A DNA stretch of 64,000 nt from Odontocerum albicorne (GCA_949825065.1 OX463838.1:4566251-4630250); one strand, 5' to 3'; counted from the stretch's first letter, positions 22,223 to 33,783 are shown. Translations and numbers: made by a program. Notes: generated by a model not told the origin, from the sequence alone.

Positions 22223-22983
22223 TCAAAACATTAATGCTTAGTACAACCAGGAGCAAAGAACAACACATAAAGTTTAATGGCGTAGAACGCAGCTTCCTTT
22301 CACACAAAAATAAGCTCCTCCTCTATAAAACCCTTATTCGTCCTATCTTGACCTATGCTGCACCCGTTTGGGTTAGTGTGAGCAATACTGATCACCTGAA
22401 ACTCCAGAGAGTGCAGAACAAGGCATTCAAGATATCTTTTAACACCCATCTCAGAACAAACCTTACCCGAATTCACGCCGAACAGCGAGAAGAAACCCTA
22501 CAACACCACATCCTCGCTTGGACCGTGAAGTTCTATAAAAGCCAACAAAATCACAGCAATCCGTTAGTCGCTGCTCTGGGGGCTTACGAGAGTAAATCCG
22601 ACCTACCCTTCCGTTATAAGCACAAGCTCGTGAAGCATTATCTGTTGCTGGGACGCTGGGACGACCAAGGTCTGAGTGAATGTGATGGAATACATGTAGC
22701 ATGAACGAGTGAACTTGTTTTTGTTAAATAATAAGTGTAAGAATTGTTATCTAGTTATAAGTAGTATGTAGGTGTTAATTATTTCTCAGAAATCATATAT
22801 TGAGATTGAAAAAAATAAAATAAAATGATATGTAGGAAAATAAGATTAAGTAAGTTCATAAATGATAACATATAATTAAATTTAGTTAAGTAATAAATTT
22901 GTATATAGGTATAGCCTTGACAAATGTTTGTACAATAATTTACTTTGTTTAATAAAAAAAATAAAACTACAAAAAAAAAAGAA
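22223..22983 (+). mobile_element. Jockey-type LINE 3' part with poly(A)
   Basis: The frame to the stop at 22702-22704 encodes NKLLLYKTLIRPILTYAAPV, followed by W and LKLQRVQNKAFKI, a standard Jockey-clade segment just past the reverse transcriptase catalytic core. The roughly 265-bp 3' UTR ends in an A run at about 22972-22982. It is 5'-truncated; endonuclease and catalytic YADD domains are missing. A second copy of the 3' UTR is at 34517-34838. Confidence 0.82.
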
Positions 22984-23540
22984 CTGTGGCCAATTTCTGG
23001 ACTCAATAGAGAAAAAAGATGCAGATAAGAAGCGTGTGCTGAAACCTCCTATCCTATATGCAACAGGGATAATCTATCACAAATTAGTTTACACAGTCCT
23101 CTTCGGTGGTAGCAACGTCAAGTTACTTGATCTCCCACTTTGTACTGTGCCTTCTATTGCACTCGTCTCGGGTAGTGGGCATTCTTTCAATTATTCAATA
23201 TTTACAATACTTAATTTAATGACTTATTATAGGGTGCTTTATTAGTTATATTTCATATGTTAATTATGATGGGTTGTATACGAGAATTTGTTTATTTGTT
23301 ACTCTTGCTTATTATTGTCTGTTCCTTTCTGACAGATTGATTTATTTACAACAGGAATATTTCTCTCTACCATATTCTTCTAGTATCTCGTTTATATGAA
23401 AGCGTTGACTCTCAGAATCGGAAACCAAAGTCTTCATCCACAATTTATATAAATTTGGTCCCAGTTTCTCCTCAACTGGAATTACTTTTCATTTTCAGGG
23501 CGTGTCTGATTTCAAATACTTTTTAGCTAGGAGTGCAATA
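22984..23540. other. Spacer, no feature seen
   Basis: A 105-codon frame at 22928-23245 has no recognisable motif and begins inside the Jockey 3' UTR; treated as chance. Confidence 0.4.
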
Positions 23541-23542
23541 TA

Positions 23543-24120
23543 AAAGGTCTTTCAAATTGAGCGGTTTTTTAAATTATTGGATAAAATACAGATGGCATGG
23601 CGAACTTACCTGGGCCTTGTGACATTTGAGAAGTGTATCGTATGACAATTATAAAACTATAGTCGTATGCAATACAACAACACGATCAAATTGAGAATTA
23701 TTTTGTGTATTGTAATCTCCGGAAACGGTGATGTTGATTGAAAATAATCCAACGGTGTCAGATCACATGATCTTGGTCATGTGATCTGACACCGTTGGAT
23801 TATTTTTTCTGAGGTGAAAAGCCAGGTCAATAAGAATGACCTCCAATTAATTCCTGAGCTGAAGAACGAAATTATTCGCGTTATTGGTGAGCTAGAACCG
23901 CAATTATGCCAAAATGTCATGGAAATTTTTGACAAAAGAGTGGACATCTGTGGAACTGCAAGACGGGAAAATTTGGCGGATATTGTTTTTTTTGTGTTTA
24001 AATGACATACATTATACATCAATAACTTATAAAAAGTGTTTCGAAATCAAAATAAATTGTGCGTTTTATTCAAGAATTAAAAAAATTGAATTAAAAAAAA
24101 ACTCAATATAAAAGACCCTT
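23543..24120 (+). mobile_element. Tc1/mariner-like derivative with transposase C-terminus and hairpin
   Basis: The ends aaaggtctttcaaattgag and, inverted, aagggtcttttatattgag lie between TA dinucleotides (23541-23542, 24121-24122). Plus-strand coding from about 23764 reads CDLTPLDYFF, then KSQVNKNDLQLIPELKNEII and a C-terminus ending in D-I-V-F; the D-L-T-P-x-D-Y-F box is the third catalytic region of Tc1/mariner-superfamily transposases. The first two catalytic regions are absent. A 30-bp inverted copy of the D-L-T-P-L-D-Y coding sequence lies immediately upstream. Confidence 0.75.
23741..23806. repeat. Perfect 30-bp inverted repeat, 6-bp loop
   Basis: From aaaataatccaacggtgtca at 23741 to its exact complement ending at 23806, with tcttgg in the middle. 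The right arm is transposase coding sequence; the left arm is its inverted duplicate. Confidence 0.95.
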
Positions 24121-24124
24121 TATA

Positions 24125-24420
24125 GTACTATGTGACCATCACTTTCTTTCAAGTTGAACTCCGCAATTAGTTGAAAAAAAAACAAAGGAATTTGTTTTGC
24201 ACTATTTCATAACACCGTTATACGTTCTTAGAATTAATATAGGTAATCTTATTTGTATCAGGACGACTTAAAATTAGATGAAAAATACATTTAACTATCA
24301 ATCCGGAAACCAAACTTGGAACCTTATTGATGGGGTGTATATTTTGAAGGTTTATTTTTTTTTTTTTGAAAAAGCGTAAATATAAACGAATTCGTAGGTA
24401 CACCCTACACTACCGAATAT
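24125..24420. other. Spacer, no feature seen
   Basis: AT-rich, nothing recognised. Confidence 0.45.
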
Positions 24421-24424
24421 TGAG

Positions 24425-24520
24425 CTGAAAAAAAAAGGTCGTGTTATTTGATGGAATTTGAACCACTGGTTTTCTAAACTTAAGTCCTGCGTGGTCGGTC
24501 ATACAACATGGATAATTTAT
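24425..24520 (-). mobile_element. tRNA-derived SINE, degenerate
   Basis: Minus strand: gaccacgcaggacttaag, then accagtggttcaaattcca as the B-box region. Tail not identified. Confidence 0.4.
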
Positions 24521-24599
24521 TTCGTTCATTTAATACTAACTGATGGAGCTCACAAACAAACATATCATCACTTCATGTCTCTTATGGAGTAAGGAGAGA

Positions 24600-24885
24600 G
24601 GACAAATCTCCTATATTTTTTTGTCCAATCGCACCACTTTCGCCTCCTCCACATTTATATATCTTGAGATGCACAATCTTCCATTATTCATATTTCTCAC
24701 TTCTCTACTTCTTCCACGCACACCTTGCATTTCTGATTTGAGAAATCGTTTGGTCATTATTTTGTAACTCATTCGATTTACATGTTCAAACCATGTTAAA
24801 ATTACTCTCTACTTCTTAAAAAACATCAATTTTATCCAATTTGAATTCCGCCTACTTGCATAAATTGATACTCCACATTTTTACT
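24600..24885 (-). mobile_element. LINE (RTE-like) fragment, decayed
   Basis: Minus strand reads LTWFGHVNRMSYKIMTKRFL, then G-V-R-G-R-S-R, the WFGHV-RM ... GRGRPR pattern seen in RTE-type C-termini. Stops follow. Confidence 0.55.
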
Positions 24886-24956
24886 CAGTCCTGTATCGCT
24901 TTAGCTGTCTTTATAGTGTATCGCTTTCTTAAAAATCTCAAAATAATACGTCTACA

Positions 24957-26488
24957 ATTAATAAATACTTAAGATTCCTTATAGTACTCAAAAGGGCTAT
25001 ATTTTAATTTACCTTCCATAAGTCAGTAGCTAGTATTAATAAATACTTAAGATTCCTTATAGTACTCAAAAGGTCTATATTTTAATTTACCTTCCATAAG
25101 TCAGTAGCTAGTATTAATAAATACTTAAGATTCCTTATAGTACTCAAAAGGGCTATATTTTAATGTACCTTCCATAAGTCAGTAGCTAGTATTAATAAAT
25201 ACTTAAGATTCCTTATAGTACTCAAAAGGGCTATATTTTAATTTACCTTCCATAAGTCAGTAGCTAGTATTAATAAATACTTAAGATTCCTTATAGTACT
25301 CAAAAGGGCTATATTTTAATTTACCATCCATAAGTCAGTAGCTAGTATTAATAAATACTTAAGATTCCTTATAGCACTCAAAAGGGCTATATTTTAATTT
25401 ACCTTCCATAAGTCAGTAGCTAGTATTAATAAATACTTAAGATTCCTTATAGTACTCAAAAGGGCTATATTTTAATGTACCTTCCATAAGTCAGTAGCTA
25501 GTATTAATAAATACTTAAGATTCCTTATAGTACTCAAAAGGGCTATATTTTAATTTACCTTCCATAAGTCAGTAGCTAGTATTAATAAAAACTTAAGATT
25601 CCTTATAGTTCTCAAAAGGGCTATATTTTAATGTACCTTCCATAAGTCAGTAGCTAGTATTAACAAATACTTAAGATTCCTTATAGTACTCAAAAGGGCT
25701 ATATTTTAATTTACCTTCCATAAGTCAGTAGCTAGTATTAATAAAAACTTAAGATTCCTTATAGTACTCAAAAGGGCTATATTTTAATGTACCTTCCACA
25801 AGTCAGTAGCTAGTATTAATAAATACTTAAGATTCCTTATAGTACTCAAAAGGGCTATATTTTAATTTACCTTCCATAAGTCAGTAGCTAGTATTAATAA
25901 ATACTTAAGATTCCTTATAGTACTCAAAAGGGCTATATTTTAATTTACCATCCATAAGTCAGTAGCTAGTATTAATAAATACTTAAGATTCCTTATAGCA
26001 CTCAAAAGGGCTATATTTTAATTTACCTTCCATAAGTCAGTAGCTAGTATTAATAAATACTTAAGATTCCTTATAGTACTCAAAAGGGCTATATTTTAAT
26101 GTACCTTCCATAAGTCAGTAGCTAGTATTAATAAATACTTAAGATTCCTTATAGTACTCAAAAGGGCTATATTTTAATTTACCTTCCATAAGTCAGTAGC
26201 TAGTATTAATAAAAACTTAAGATTCCTTATAGTACTCAAAAGGGCTATATTTTAATGTACCTTCCATAAGTCAGTAGCTAGTATTAACAAATACTTAAGA
26301 TTCCTTATAGTACTCAAAAGGGCTATATTTTAATTTACCTTCCATAAGTCAGTAGCTAGTATTAATAAAAACTTAAGATTCCTTATAGTACTCAAAAGGG
26401 CTATATTTTAATGTACCTTCCACAAGTCAGTAGCTAGTATTAACAAATACTTAAGATTCCTTATAGTACTCAAAAGGGCTATACTTTA
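24957..26488. repeat. 78-bp satellite, 19.6 units, with an eight-unit higher-order period
   Basis: The unit runs from attaataaatacttaagatt to cagtagctagt, exactly 78 bp with no indels. Variant positions (aaaaac/aaatac, taac/taat, cactc/tactc, ccatcc/ccttcc, gtacc/ttacc, ccacaag/ccataag) recur every eight units: units 4-11 (25191-25814) match units 12-19 (25815-26438) apart from one gttctc at unit 9. It therefore carries a 624-bp tandem duplication on top of the monomer array. Non-coding on both strands. Confidence 0.96.
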
Positions 26489-27402
26489 GTTATTCATCAA
26501 AGTTTTATATTTTATTTACTGAAAATATATACAACACGTAAATTTCTTAATAGCACTCAAAAAGATGAATAATTTGATTATTACCTTCAGTTCTTTAATT
26601 TATTTAGAGAGAATATACATTTATTGAAAATAGTTTTTCGTTTTATTTTATATTAATTAACTTATAGATTTAAAAAACTCCCTCTTAATTGTATAATAAA
26701 TTATTTTAAGAAAAAAGGTCCCTAATATACAAAATCAATAAGATTTAATAGCATTTATAGTAAATTCAAACAACAAAAATTAACTAACATCTTAACAAAA
26801 TTCATTATCTATAAATAGGCATTTTTTTCAAGTCAAAAATATTCCTTAAAATTGTATTATGTGTGATTTTGTTTACAAAAAAAACATTTTTGGAATAAAT
26901 TTCTAACGAAGTTTTCACCGCCAACGTGCAACGCCAATTTAAATTTAATATCCTTATAAAAGGTAATCGTGACCAAAATATGTAAAGAGACAAAAATTTT
27001 CGTCTGTAAATTTACATAAAGTTTCAGTTTCCTGAATTTTAGGGAAAAAAGATGATAAATATTCGCGAATTTCCATCCATACCTTCACATAAGTTTAGAA
27101 GCAAGGCCTTACATTCCAAGTATTCAGAATCTAGAACTTCAGACATAATATATTTGTTTGACTTTCGGAGAATTGCTCAAGTTTGGTAATTTTTAGGTGG
27201 CAAAGTTAAACGGCGGGATTTCATTTTGAAATGGGTTTTATAAGGGTTAGCAATGTAAGGACGAATCCTAAAACATGGGATCAAAGAATGATACTAGGAT
27301 TTGTGTTAATTTAAAGGTGCTGAAATTAATTAACCCTATAAATTGTTGTGAAATTCCAGAATAAATTTAGTATTCTTGTTTATAAATCGTATGCTATTTA
27401 AA
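26489..27402. other. AT-rich spacer, no feature seen
   Basis: Nothing recognised. The first 30 bp keep weak similarity to the satellite. Confidence 0.5.
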
Positions 27403-27404
27403 TA

Positions 27405-28689
27405 CGAGGGTTGCAACTTAAGTTTTGAGACAGACAAATAAAAACAAATATTTATCATCAAAAATGGCTTTATTGTTTTCCAAAATACTCTCCATGAAGA
27501 TCAATACACTTTTGCATGCGTTTGAACCAATTTTCGAAGCACCTTTTCCACTCCGAATGAGGCATGTAACTTCAAAACATGCTTTTTTAACGCATCAACC
27601 GCTTCTTCAGGCGTCGAAAAACGTTGACCATGCAATTTATTTTGAATGTTCGGGAATAAAAAGAAGTCATTGGGTGCCAAATCAGGGCTGTACGGCAGAT
27701 GACCCATCAATTCGATGTTTTGAGTGCTCAAAAAGTCACTTGTTTGAGCCGACGTATGAGAGCTCGCATTGTCGTGGTGGAGAATGATCCGTCTTCGGCG
27801 GTTAGTTTTTCTCATTTCTCCGAACATTTCTGGCGAACAAATGGTGGTGTATCATTCAGAATTGTTCGTACGACGTCCCACTAAATACACTGTTGCGAAC
27901 ATGACCATTTATACCGAAGAAACAAGCCACTATTTGCTTCGAAGTGCTTCGTGCGCGAACAACTTTTGTTGGATTTGACTCGTCTTGAAATACCCATACA
28001 GTCGACTGCTGTTTATTTTCTGGCTCATATGCATAGATCTATGATTCATCGCCTGTCACGATCTTTTAAAGCACCGCGATCGAATTTTTTCAACATAACT
28101 TTGGACCAATCGACACGAGCCTTTTTTTGAGCGATTGTCAAATTATGCGGTATCCAACGCGAACAAATATTTTTGACGGCCAAATGTTCATGCAATATAA
28201 AATGTATGTTAATGGAACTAATGTTCAAACATGCTTCAATCTCACGATAAGTCACATGACGATCTTGCAATATCAGTTCACGCGCAGCATCGATGTTTTC
28301 TGGCACAACAAACAATTTTGGACGACCTTCACAAAATTCGTCCTGGAGCAAACTACGACAACGATTGAATTTGGAAAACCAGCGAAACACAGTGGCCCGG
28401 GATGGTGCTTCATTTCCAAAAGTCGAAACGAGTTGATCGGCACACTGTTGTTGAGTTAGTCCACTTCGAAAATCATAAAAAATCCTCGCACGAAAATGTT
28501 CACGATTTAATTCTATTTTTGGCCGATATGATTTTTTCAAGTCACTGTAAAGAACACAAATAGCACTCGTATGACAAAACTTTCTGAGCACTTATACCAT
28601 TAAAAACGTCAAACTTTACGATATTGATTTCAGATTTGACGTATCTACACTGGTGTTGCCATATCTCAAAACTTAAGTAGCAGCCCTCG
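27405..28689 (-). mobile_element. Mariner-family element, 1285 bp, decayed
   Basis: The ends cgagggttgcaacttaagtt and, inverted, cgagggctgctacttaagtt sit inside TA duplications (27403-27404 and 28690-28691). The length is that of a complete mariner. The transposase reads from right to left and is described separately. Confidence 0.9.
27501..28591 (-). pseudogene. Mariner transposase, DD34D type, broken
   Basis: The N-terminal part (28591-28046) holds two helix-turn-helix-like segments: GLTQQQCADQLVSTFGNEAP and the region of VTYREIEACLNIS. The C-terminal part (27827-27501) has ILHHDNASSHTS and, 34 residues after its Asp, YSPDLAPNDFFLF, giving the DD34D spacing of true mariners. The middle (about 27828-28080), where the first catalytic Asp lies (VTGDES), is shifted out of frame and has a stop right after GDES where Trp is normal. 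At least two frameshifts plus this nonsense codon mean no active enzyme is made. Confidence 0.85.
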
Positions 28690-28749
28690 TAAATGAAGCA
28701 ATCATCTCGAAAGAGCGTGAAATACATAAAATATTAAATTGATATTTTT

Positions 28750-28965
28750 ACTCATACTGCATTCACTCATTTGTATGATACTTTTAAGCATATTGGAAAA
28801 AGTGATACAGAGATATTAAAAAGAGTGACCGAGAGACAACATGGTATTCGCCTTCATTTATCAAGCTATTGGATTAATAACCACTGGAGTAGGCAGATAA
28901 CTAACTGGTATTCATCTTACGTGTTGACAATACTACCGGACGAAGACTGGCAATAACACTCACAC
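28750..28965 (-). repeat. SINE-like repeat, family S5
   Basis: Reversed relative of 29655-29810, 42725-42838 and 48050-48225. Shared blocks are caatgttgtct, cgg-cac-c, tttaaaaatat, gaatcact and a final gatacnata-gaatgagtgaa. Confidence 0.5.
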
Positions 28966-28969
28966 ACTT

Positions 28970-29240
28970 CTACCGCATGTGAGTAATGTTGATAGACGAA
29001 CTCTTTTACCACATTATCTATTTTTTTGGCATCATCAGGAACCAAACACAAAATCTCCAGATTAAAAACCTGTATAAAGATAAATTAATTTTAATTGCAT
29101 ATATATTTGACGAGAAATAAAAATTTTGTTGACCATTTAGAAGTAATGTTTTAAGAAGAAATATATATTTTAGAAATAATAAATAGATTTTTTAAGTTTC
29201 AAATTAATTTCAATGTGAGCTGATACGAGTGAAAGACAAT
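28970..29240. other. Spacer, no feature seen
   Basis: Nothing recognised. Confidence 0.4.
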
Positions 29241-29244
29241 ATCT

Positions 29245-29365
29245 GTGGCAGAGCTGGTAACACGATTGATTTCTACTCAGAGGTTTTGCGTTCAATTCCC
29301 TGTATTCCAAAAAAAAAAAAAACGGGTCCCAATCTGGTAAAAATTGTCTGGTAACAGATATACAC
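29245..29365 (+). mobile_element. tRNA-derived SINE
   Basis: A-box-like tggcagagctggtaaca (29248), B-box-like ttttgcgttcaattccctg (29283), an A run, then aatctggtaaaaattg and ctggtaacagata. The 42175-42330 element has a related tail (ttttggtaacgatatc). Confidence 0.6.
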
Positions 29366-29385
29366 ACACAATACTTGTGCAAGTG

Positions 29386-29650
29386 TTGGTACTTTTTCAC
29401 ATGTGAGATATTGACGTTAACACATTGCAAATACTTTTTCACTTGTGGGATATTGACGTTAACACATTGCAAATACTTTTTCACATGTGGGATATTGACG
29501 TTAACACATTGCAAATACTTTTTCACATGTGAGATATTGACGTTAACATATTGCAAATACTTTTTCACATGTGAGATATTGACGTTAACACATTGCAAAT
29601 ACTTTTTCACATGTGGGATATTGACGTTAACACATTGCAAATACTTTTAC
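29386..29650. repeat. 42-bp tandem repeat, about six copies
   Basis: The unit is cacatgtgagatattgacgt plus taacacattgcaaatacttttt. Because 42 is a multiple of three and the unit lacks stops in one frame of each strand, both strands have an open frame (14-residue repeat with QCVNVN and HVKKYL on the minus strand). No start context or conservation suggests a protein. Confidence 0.93.
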
Positions 29651-29654
29651 GTGC

Positions 29655-29810
29655 AATGATGAACAGTAAGTTTTGTGCCTAATTTGATTGTCATTAACCC
29701 GAAAGATCGATTGATGGGGGGTAGAAAACAATGTTGTCTCCGGGTCACGCTTTTAAAAATATCCGAATCACTAGTTTGGACATATTGAAGGATACCACAA
29801 GAACGAAAAT
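29655..29810 (+). repeat. SINE-like repeat, family S5
   Basis: Starts near gtgcctaatttgattgtcat, has caatgttgtctccgggtcac, and ends gataccacaagaacg. See 28750-28965. Confidence 0.5.
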
Positions 29811-30002
29811 AAAGTGAAAGGAGTGGTAAAGGAAAACCCATGAAAATTTACTTTTAAACAAACAAATAGAATTTTGAAACAAGGTGATATAAGAAGTAAA
29901 TAAATTGAGGAGCATTTTTGAAAGTTAATCGATGTTAAGGAGGTGAAATAAGTATCTTGATTGATATGACTTTTCTCATTTTTTTAACTGCGTTAGAAAA
30001 AA

Positions 30003-30439
30003 ATGTGATGGTATATATGTGATCGTAAACCTATCAACTCAAAATTTAATGTCCTTATAACTACAAAAATGTGATGGTTAACCTATCAACTCAAAATTGA
30101 ATGTCCTTATAACTACAAAAATGTGATGGGTTAACCTAACCTATCAACTCAAAATTGAATGTCCTTATAACTACAAAAATGTGATGGTAAACCTATCAAC
30201 TCAAAATTAAATGTCCTTATAACTACAAAAATGTTATGGTTAACCTATCAACTCAAAATTGAATGTCCTTATAACTACAAAAACGTGATGGTAAACCTAT
30301 CAACTCAAAATTGAGTGTCCTTATAACTACAAAAACGTGATGGTAAACCTATCAACTCAAAACTGAATGTCCTTATAACTACAAAAATGTGATGGTTAAC
30401 CTATCAACTCAAAATTAAATGTCCTTATAACTACAAAAC
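30003..30439. repeat. 52-bp tandem repeat, about eight copies
   Basis: The unit is atgtgatggttaacctatca plus actcaaaattgaatgtccttataactacaaaa in two pieces; one copy (about 30121) has a short ttaacctaacc expansion. Non-coding. Confidence 0.93.
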
Positions 30440-30790
30440 ACGAATATTTGAAAAATAAATAATTGACAGTTAAAGTTCGTGATTTATAGACCGTAAATTT
30501 CAAAATGTAATTTATAATTGACGGTGATATTTTTATCTTTACTTTTATTTTGTGCAATTTAAAGGTTTTTATTGGTATAAAATATTCATCACTTACAAGA
30601 ATTTGCATATCCTTCCTTATTGATGATAAACTGATTTGGCGTAAGAATGCCTCTAAGTTAAACTGTAAGACCTAAGTTTATATATGTTCTCTTAATTGTA
30701 TGTATAATTTGTTTGTATGTTTTAAGTCAAATGCTATTGTCCTAATGTATCATGTTTCTATTAATTGATTACGGTGACGTATTCTGTTTG
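30440..30790. other. Spacer, no feature seen
   Basis: AT-rich; nothing recognised. Confidence 0.45.
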
Positions 30791-30794
30791 GATG

Positions 30795-31207
30795 CTAACA
30801 TGCAGTGAGACTCTGGAATCAGTTACAAACCAATATAAGACTCGCTTCGTCCTTGGCATGCTTTAAGAAGCGACTGAAAAAACTCTTAATTTCTAGTCAT
30901 TGAAATAACGTGTTTCATTCCTAATTTTTCTTCTCCTTTCCTCTACACCATCCCTTCCTTTCCTTTTGATTGATGATACCTCACTTTATATGAAAAAGAA
31001 TGTTCGGGTGATTGTACGTCTTTGTGGGGTTCGTGGGCATATGCTCACGTATGTGTTTATGGATTTCGTAGGGATAGATAGTCATTTAAATGATTTATGC
31101 GACCACGTAACTTGCTTCATTTACTTTTGTCTGGTTGGCTGGAGGAGATTGCCGCCTGGCAATAATCCCGTCAGATTGTATTTGCAATAAAAGTGTTAAA
31201 TAAATAA
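30795..31207 (+). mobile_element. LINE family B 3' end
   Basis: Begins in the ORF C-terminus (frame giving VRLWNQLQTN and SLACFKKRLKKLLIS), keeps the invariant WN lost in the 6720 copy, and runs through the 3' UTR to gtgttaaataaataaat. 5'-truncated. Confidence 0.75.
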
Positions 31208-32045
31208 ATATCTTAGATAAGTTGCATGGTTAAAATAAATTGTTGTATAGAAATAATCCCACCTCCAGATGTGCCGTGTATAATTGTGTCACAAAATAAT
31301 AAAAATAAATCATAAAAGTGTATCAAATGAAACTGTAAATAACGTTGCCTGATTTTGTATTAAAAAAATCTGTTTTATAAGCCTTAATATCTGATAAAAA
31401 GGTATTTCTCTTTCTCTCTATCTAAAATATATTGACAGTTTAAAAACAGCAGTTTACATAATTTGAAGGCACCCATTCTCTTTTTATCTTTTTTATCGAC
31501 CATCCACATTTTTGTCACGTACACGGAAATGGAAAAAAAACGAAGGATTTTTAACAGTTTTATTATATTGGTTTATGAAGAGTTCATGTCGACTTAAATT
31601 TAAAATAAAGAAAGTTTTTGTAGAGCAATGTTTTATTCACTCTTAGTAAAGGTTATTTCACCTGGAAGAATTTCAACAGCAGATTAAGAAAACATAAATA
31701 AAGATGGCGAATCCTTGGAAAAATGATCGTTCAATCCAGAAAGTATTTTTATTTTGCATTATAAAAATAGTTTTTTTAATGGATTTTGGTTCCAGGAAGA
31801 TTTAGTAATATTGAAAGAAAACTTTAGTATAAGAGGAAAGAATATTGATAAATTTATTTTCAAGAGTCAAAGAAGATTTTTTTTATAAAGTCGTTTTAAA
31901 ATATTTTAATATTTTTAATGGTACATAATTTTATTTATTTTTATTAAATGATATATTTTTGCGCATTAATAATATTTTTTGTACATGTTAAGTAATAATG
32001 CTTTCAAACAAACATACATGTTTTTTTAAAGCACAATAAAATAGA
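31208..32045. other. AT-rich spacer, no feature seen
   Basis: Nothing recognised on either strand. Confidence 0.5.
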
Positions 32046-32049
32046 GCAT

Positions 32050-32667
32050 TTCATGTGCTAAAAACAAAACGCGTGTTCCGGTGCTGTGTATTCAATAAAC
32101 ATCAATACACATGTAAAAATGAGCGATTTAAAATCGGAAAAATAAGAATATCCATAGCCAATCGCAAAAAATTAATTAAATTTGAAGTGAAAAATGATAA
32201 TAATTGAAATCTAATTGCTGAAAACATGAAAATAAAAACATCGGCCGACGTTTACAAAATGGGCGGAGAGACCACCTCAAATGGATGCCCGAGAGCTACT
32301 TAAGTGAGAGAAGCGAGCGAACTGAGATTCTATTCTTGCGTTCCCATACACCGAAGTAGAGTGAGAGTGAGACGTGAATAGCGTCGCTTCCTCACCCATA
32401 GCAATTTTTAGAATGAATATACCTACGTTACACACTCGCATACGTTTGATTGTATTGGTTAATTTATTCCCGATTTTCACAAAATATCTCTGATGTGGCC
32501 GATAAGTGCTAATCATTATTTATATTATTTTTTCATTCAATGCGTAAATGTATTAATGTATTACGGAGGAATACCTAAAATCTGAATCCAGTATTTATTA
32601 CATTTATAGAGATATTAAAGTTTTTAGAAGCAATGTGTACTAGGTAGACATCACAGGAAAGGAAGGA
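32050..32667 (-). mobile_element. piggyBac-like MITE, family P1, reversed
   Basis: Inverted relative of 647-1250. The right side ends tcacaggaaaggaagga next to TTAA (32668-32671). The left side has lost the outermost bases, starting at atgtgctaaaaa without TTAA. Confidence 0.82.
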
Positions 32668-32671
32668 TTAA

Positions 32672-33505
32672 AGTGATAACATCTTTGATTTTTTATGGTC
32701 CTTCGTATCTTGTGCATGTTTGACATGATAGTTGGCTTCATAAATTTCCCACTACTGAATTAAAAAAAAAGAGAGCAAGGAGAAGGCTGAGACCCGAAAA
32801 TGAAGTCATTCGCTCACCTGAGAAGTTTCGTGGGATGGTCTGAAAACCCATAAATCAAGGTTACATTGTTGGATTCCTTTGCCTAACTAGATTTCGAGGG
32901 AGAGAACTTTTGGAAAAGCAGATTTTGGTTTTAAGTTACCATTTCTTCGTTTTTGTAGTATAATAAAAAAACTTTTAAAAAGAAGATTTGCGGTTTTCGT
33001 GTTATTATGCTGTATTTTTTATTTTTATTGATTACAAAACATTAAAAATATTTTCCTTTATATGACATTTTTACAAAAAACTTAAATTTAATATCCACCA
33101 TCAAGTAACTAGTTTTAAACCAGAATAAACAGTGTTTATTTTACCAAAGAGTCCACTTAATCAATATGAAGGGTTGATTAATCGTACATTATTTACTTTG
33201 GGAAATTTTACTGAAAAACTGAAAACCATAATATTTTGTTAAGCATACATTATTTTTTACTGACTGAAAAAAAACAATAAATCAATTCTAACGGCGTTAC
33301 TTTAGCTGATAAAATAAATTATGAGTTAGCGAGACTTTGATAGAACTTAAAGTAACTTAGATCTTTACAAGTTATCAAGTACTCGTATATAAAACAATAT
33401 AAAGTTAATACTCCACTTTGACTATATTTTACTTTTCCAATAAACTGTTGAAATATTTTTATCTTAATATTCAAAATTTAAATGTTTATATGGAAACCAA
33501 AACTA
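32672..33505. other. AT-rich spacer, no feature seen
   Basis: Nothing recognised. Confidence 0.45.
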
Positions 33506-33510
33506 TTTCT

Positions 33511-33783
33511 TTATTCACAATGGAAAACTTTTGAAAATTTGTCATATGCTTTGGAGGTATCTGGAGATATTAATGCGGGTCGAGCAGAAATATTTCCGAT
33601 AAAAGGTGAACGGTGATTGGTAAGTGTGGGTCTAGGGTGCGGCTCGGGTGAATAGAATGCTAATGTGTTTTCCCCTGGCAAGGAGACGATACCAAAATTA
33701 CTACCCTTATAATATTGCCCCTGATGTATATAAAATATTCTGATATATATTAAATTCAATTTGATCAACTTGGGAACACGCAA
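33511..33783 (-). CDS. Unrecognised 90-codon open frame
   Basis: The minus-strand frame encodes a protein-like stretch including KGSNFGIVSLPGENTLAFYS and HRSPFIGNISARPALISPDT, less biased in composition than other chance frames here. I do not recognise it. An acceptor-like tacatcag|gggc lies at about 33720, but no matching donor is visible, and the opposite strand has gtaagtg at about 33619. It could be a fragment of a mobile element, an exon, or chance. Confidence 0.25.
   Translation of the reverse strand: MRVPKLIKLNLIYIRIFYIHQGQYYKGSNFGIVSLPGENTLAFYSPEPHPRPTLTNHRSPFIGNISARPALISPDTSKAYDKFSKVFHCE

Noticed and set aside
24957..26488. CRISPR-like array (regular repeats)
   Set aside because: The whole 78-bp unit is conserved with no unique spacers, and the context is eukaryotic; it is a satellite.
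30003..30439. CRISPR-like or regulatory repeat cluster
   Set aside because: Units of 52 bp are contiguous with no variable spacers; simple tandem repeat.
33520..33625. Plus-strand exon ending at a perfect donor gtaagtg (about 33619)
   Set aside because: The upstream frame meets a stop just before the donor, and no acceptor with pyrimidine tract is seen; the opposite-strand frame is more protein-like. Left unresolved.
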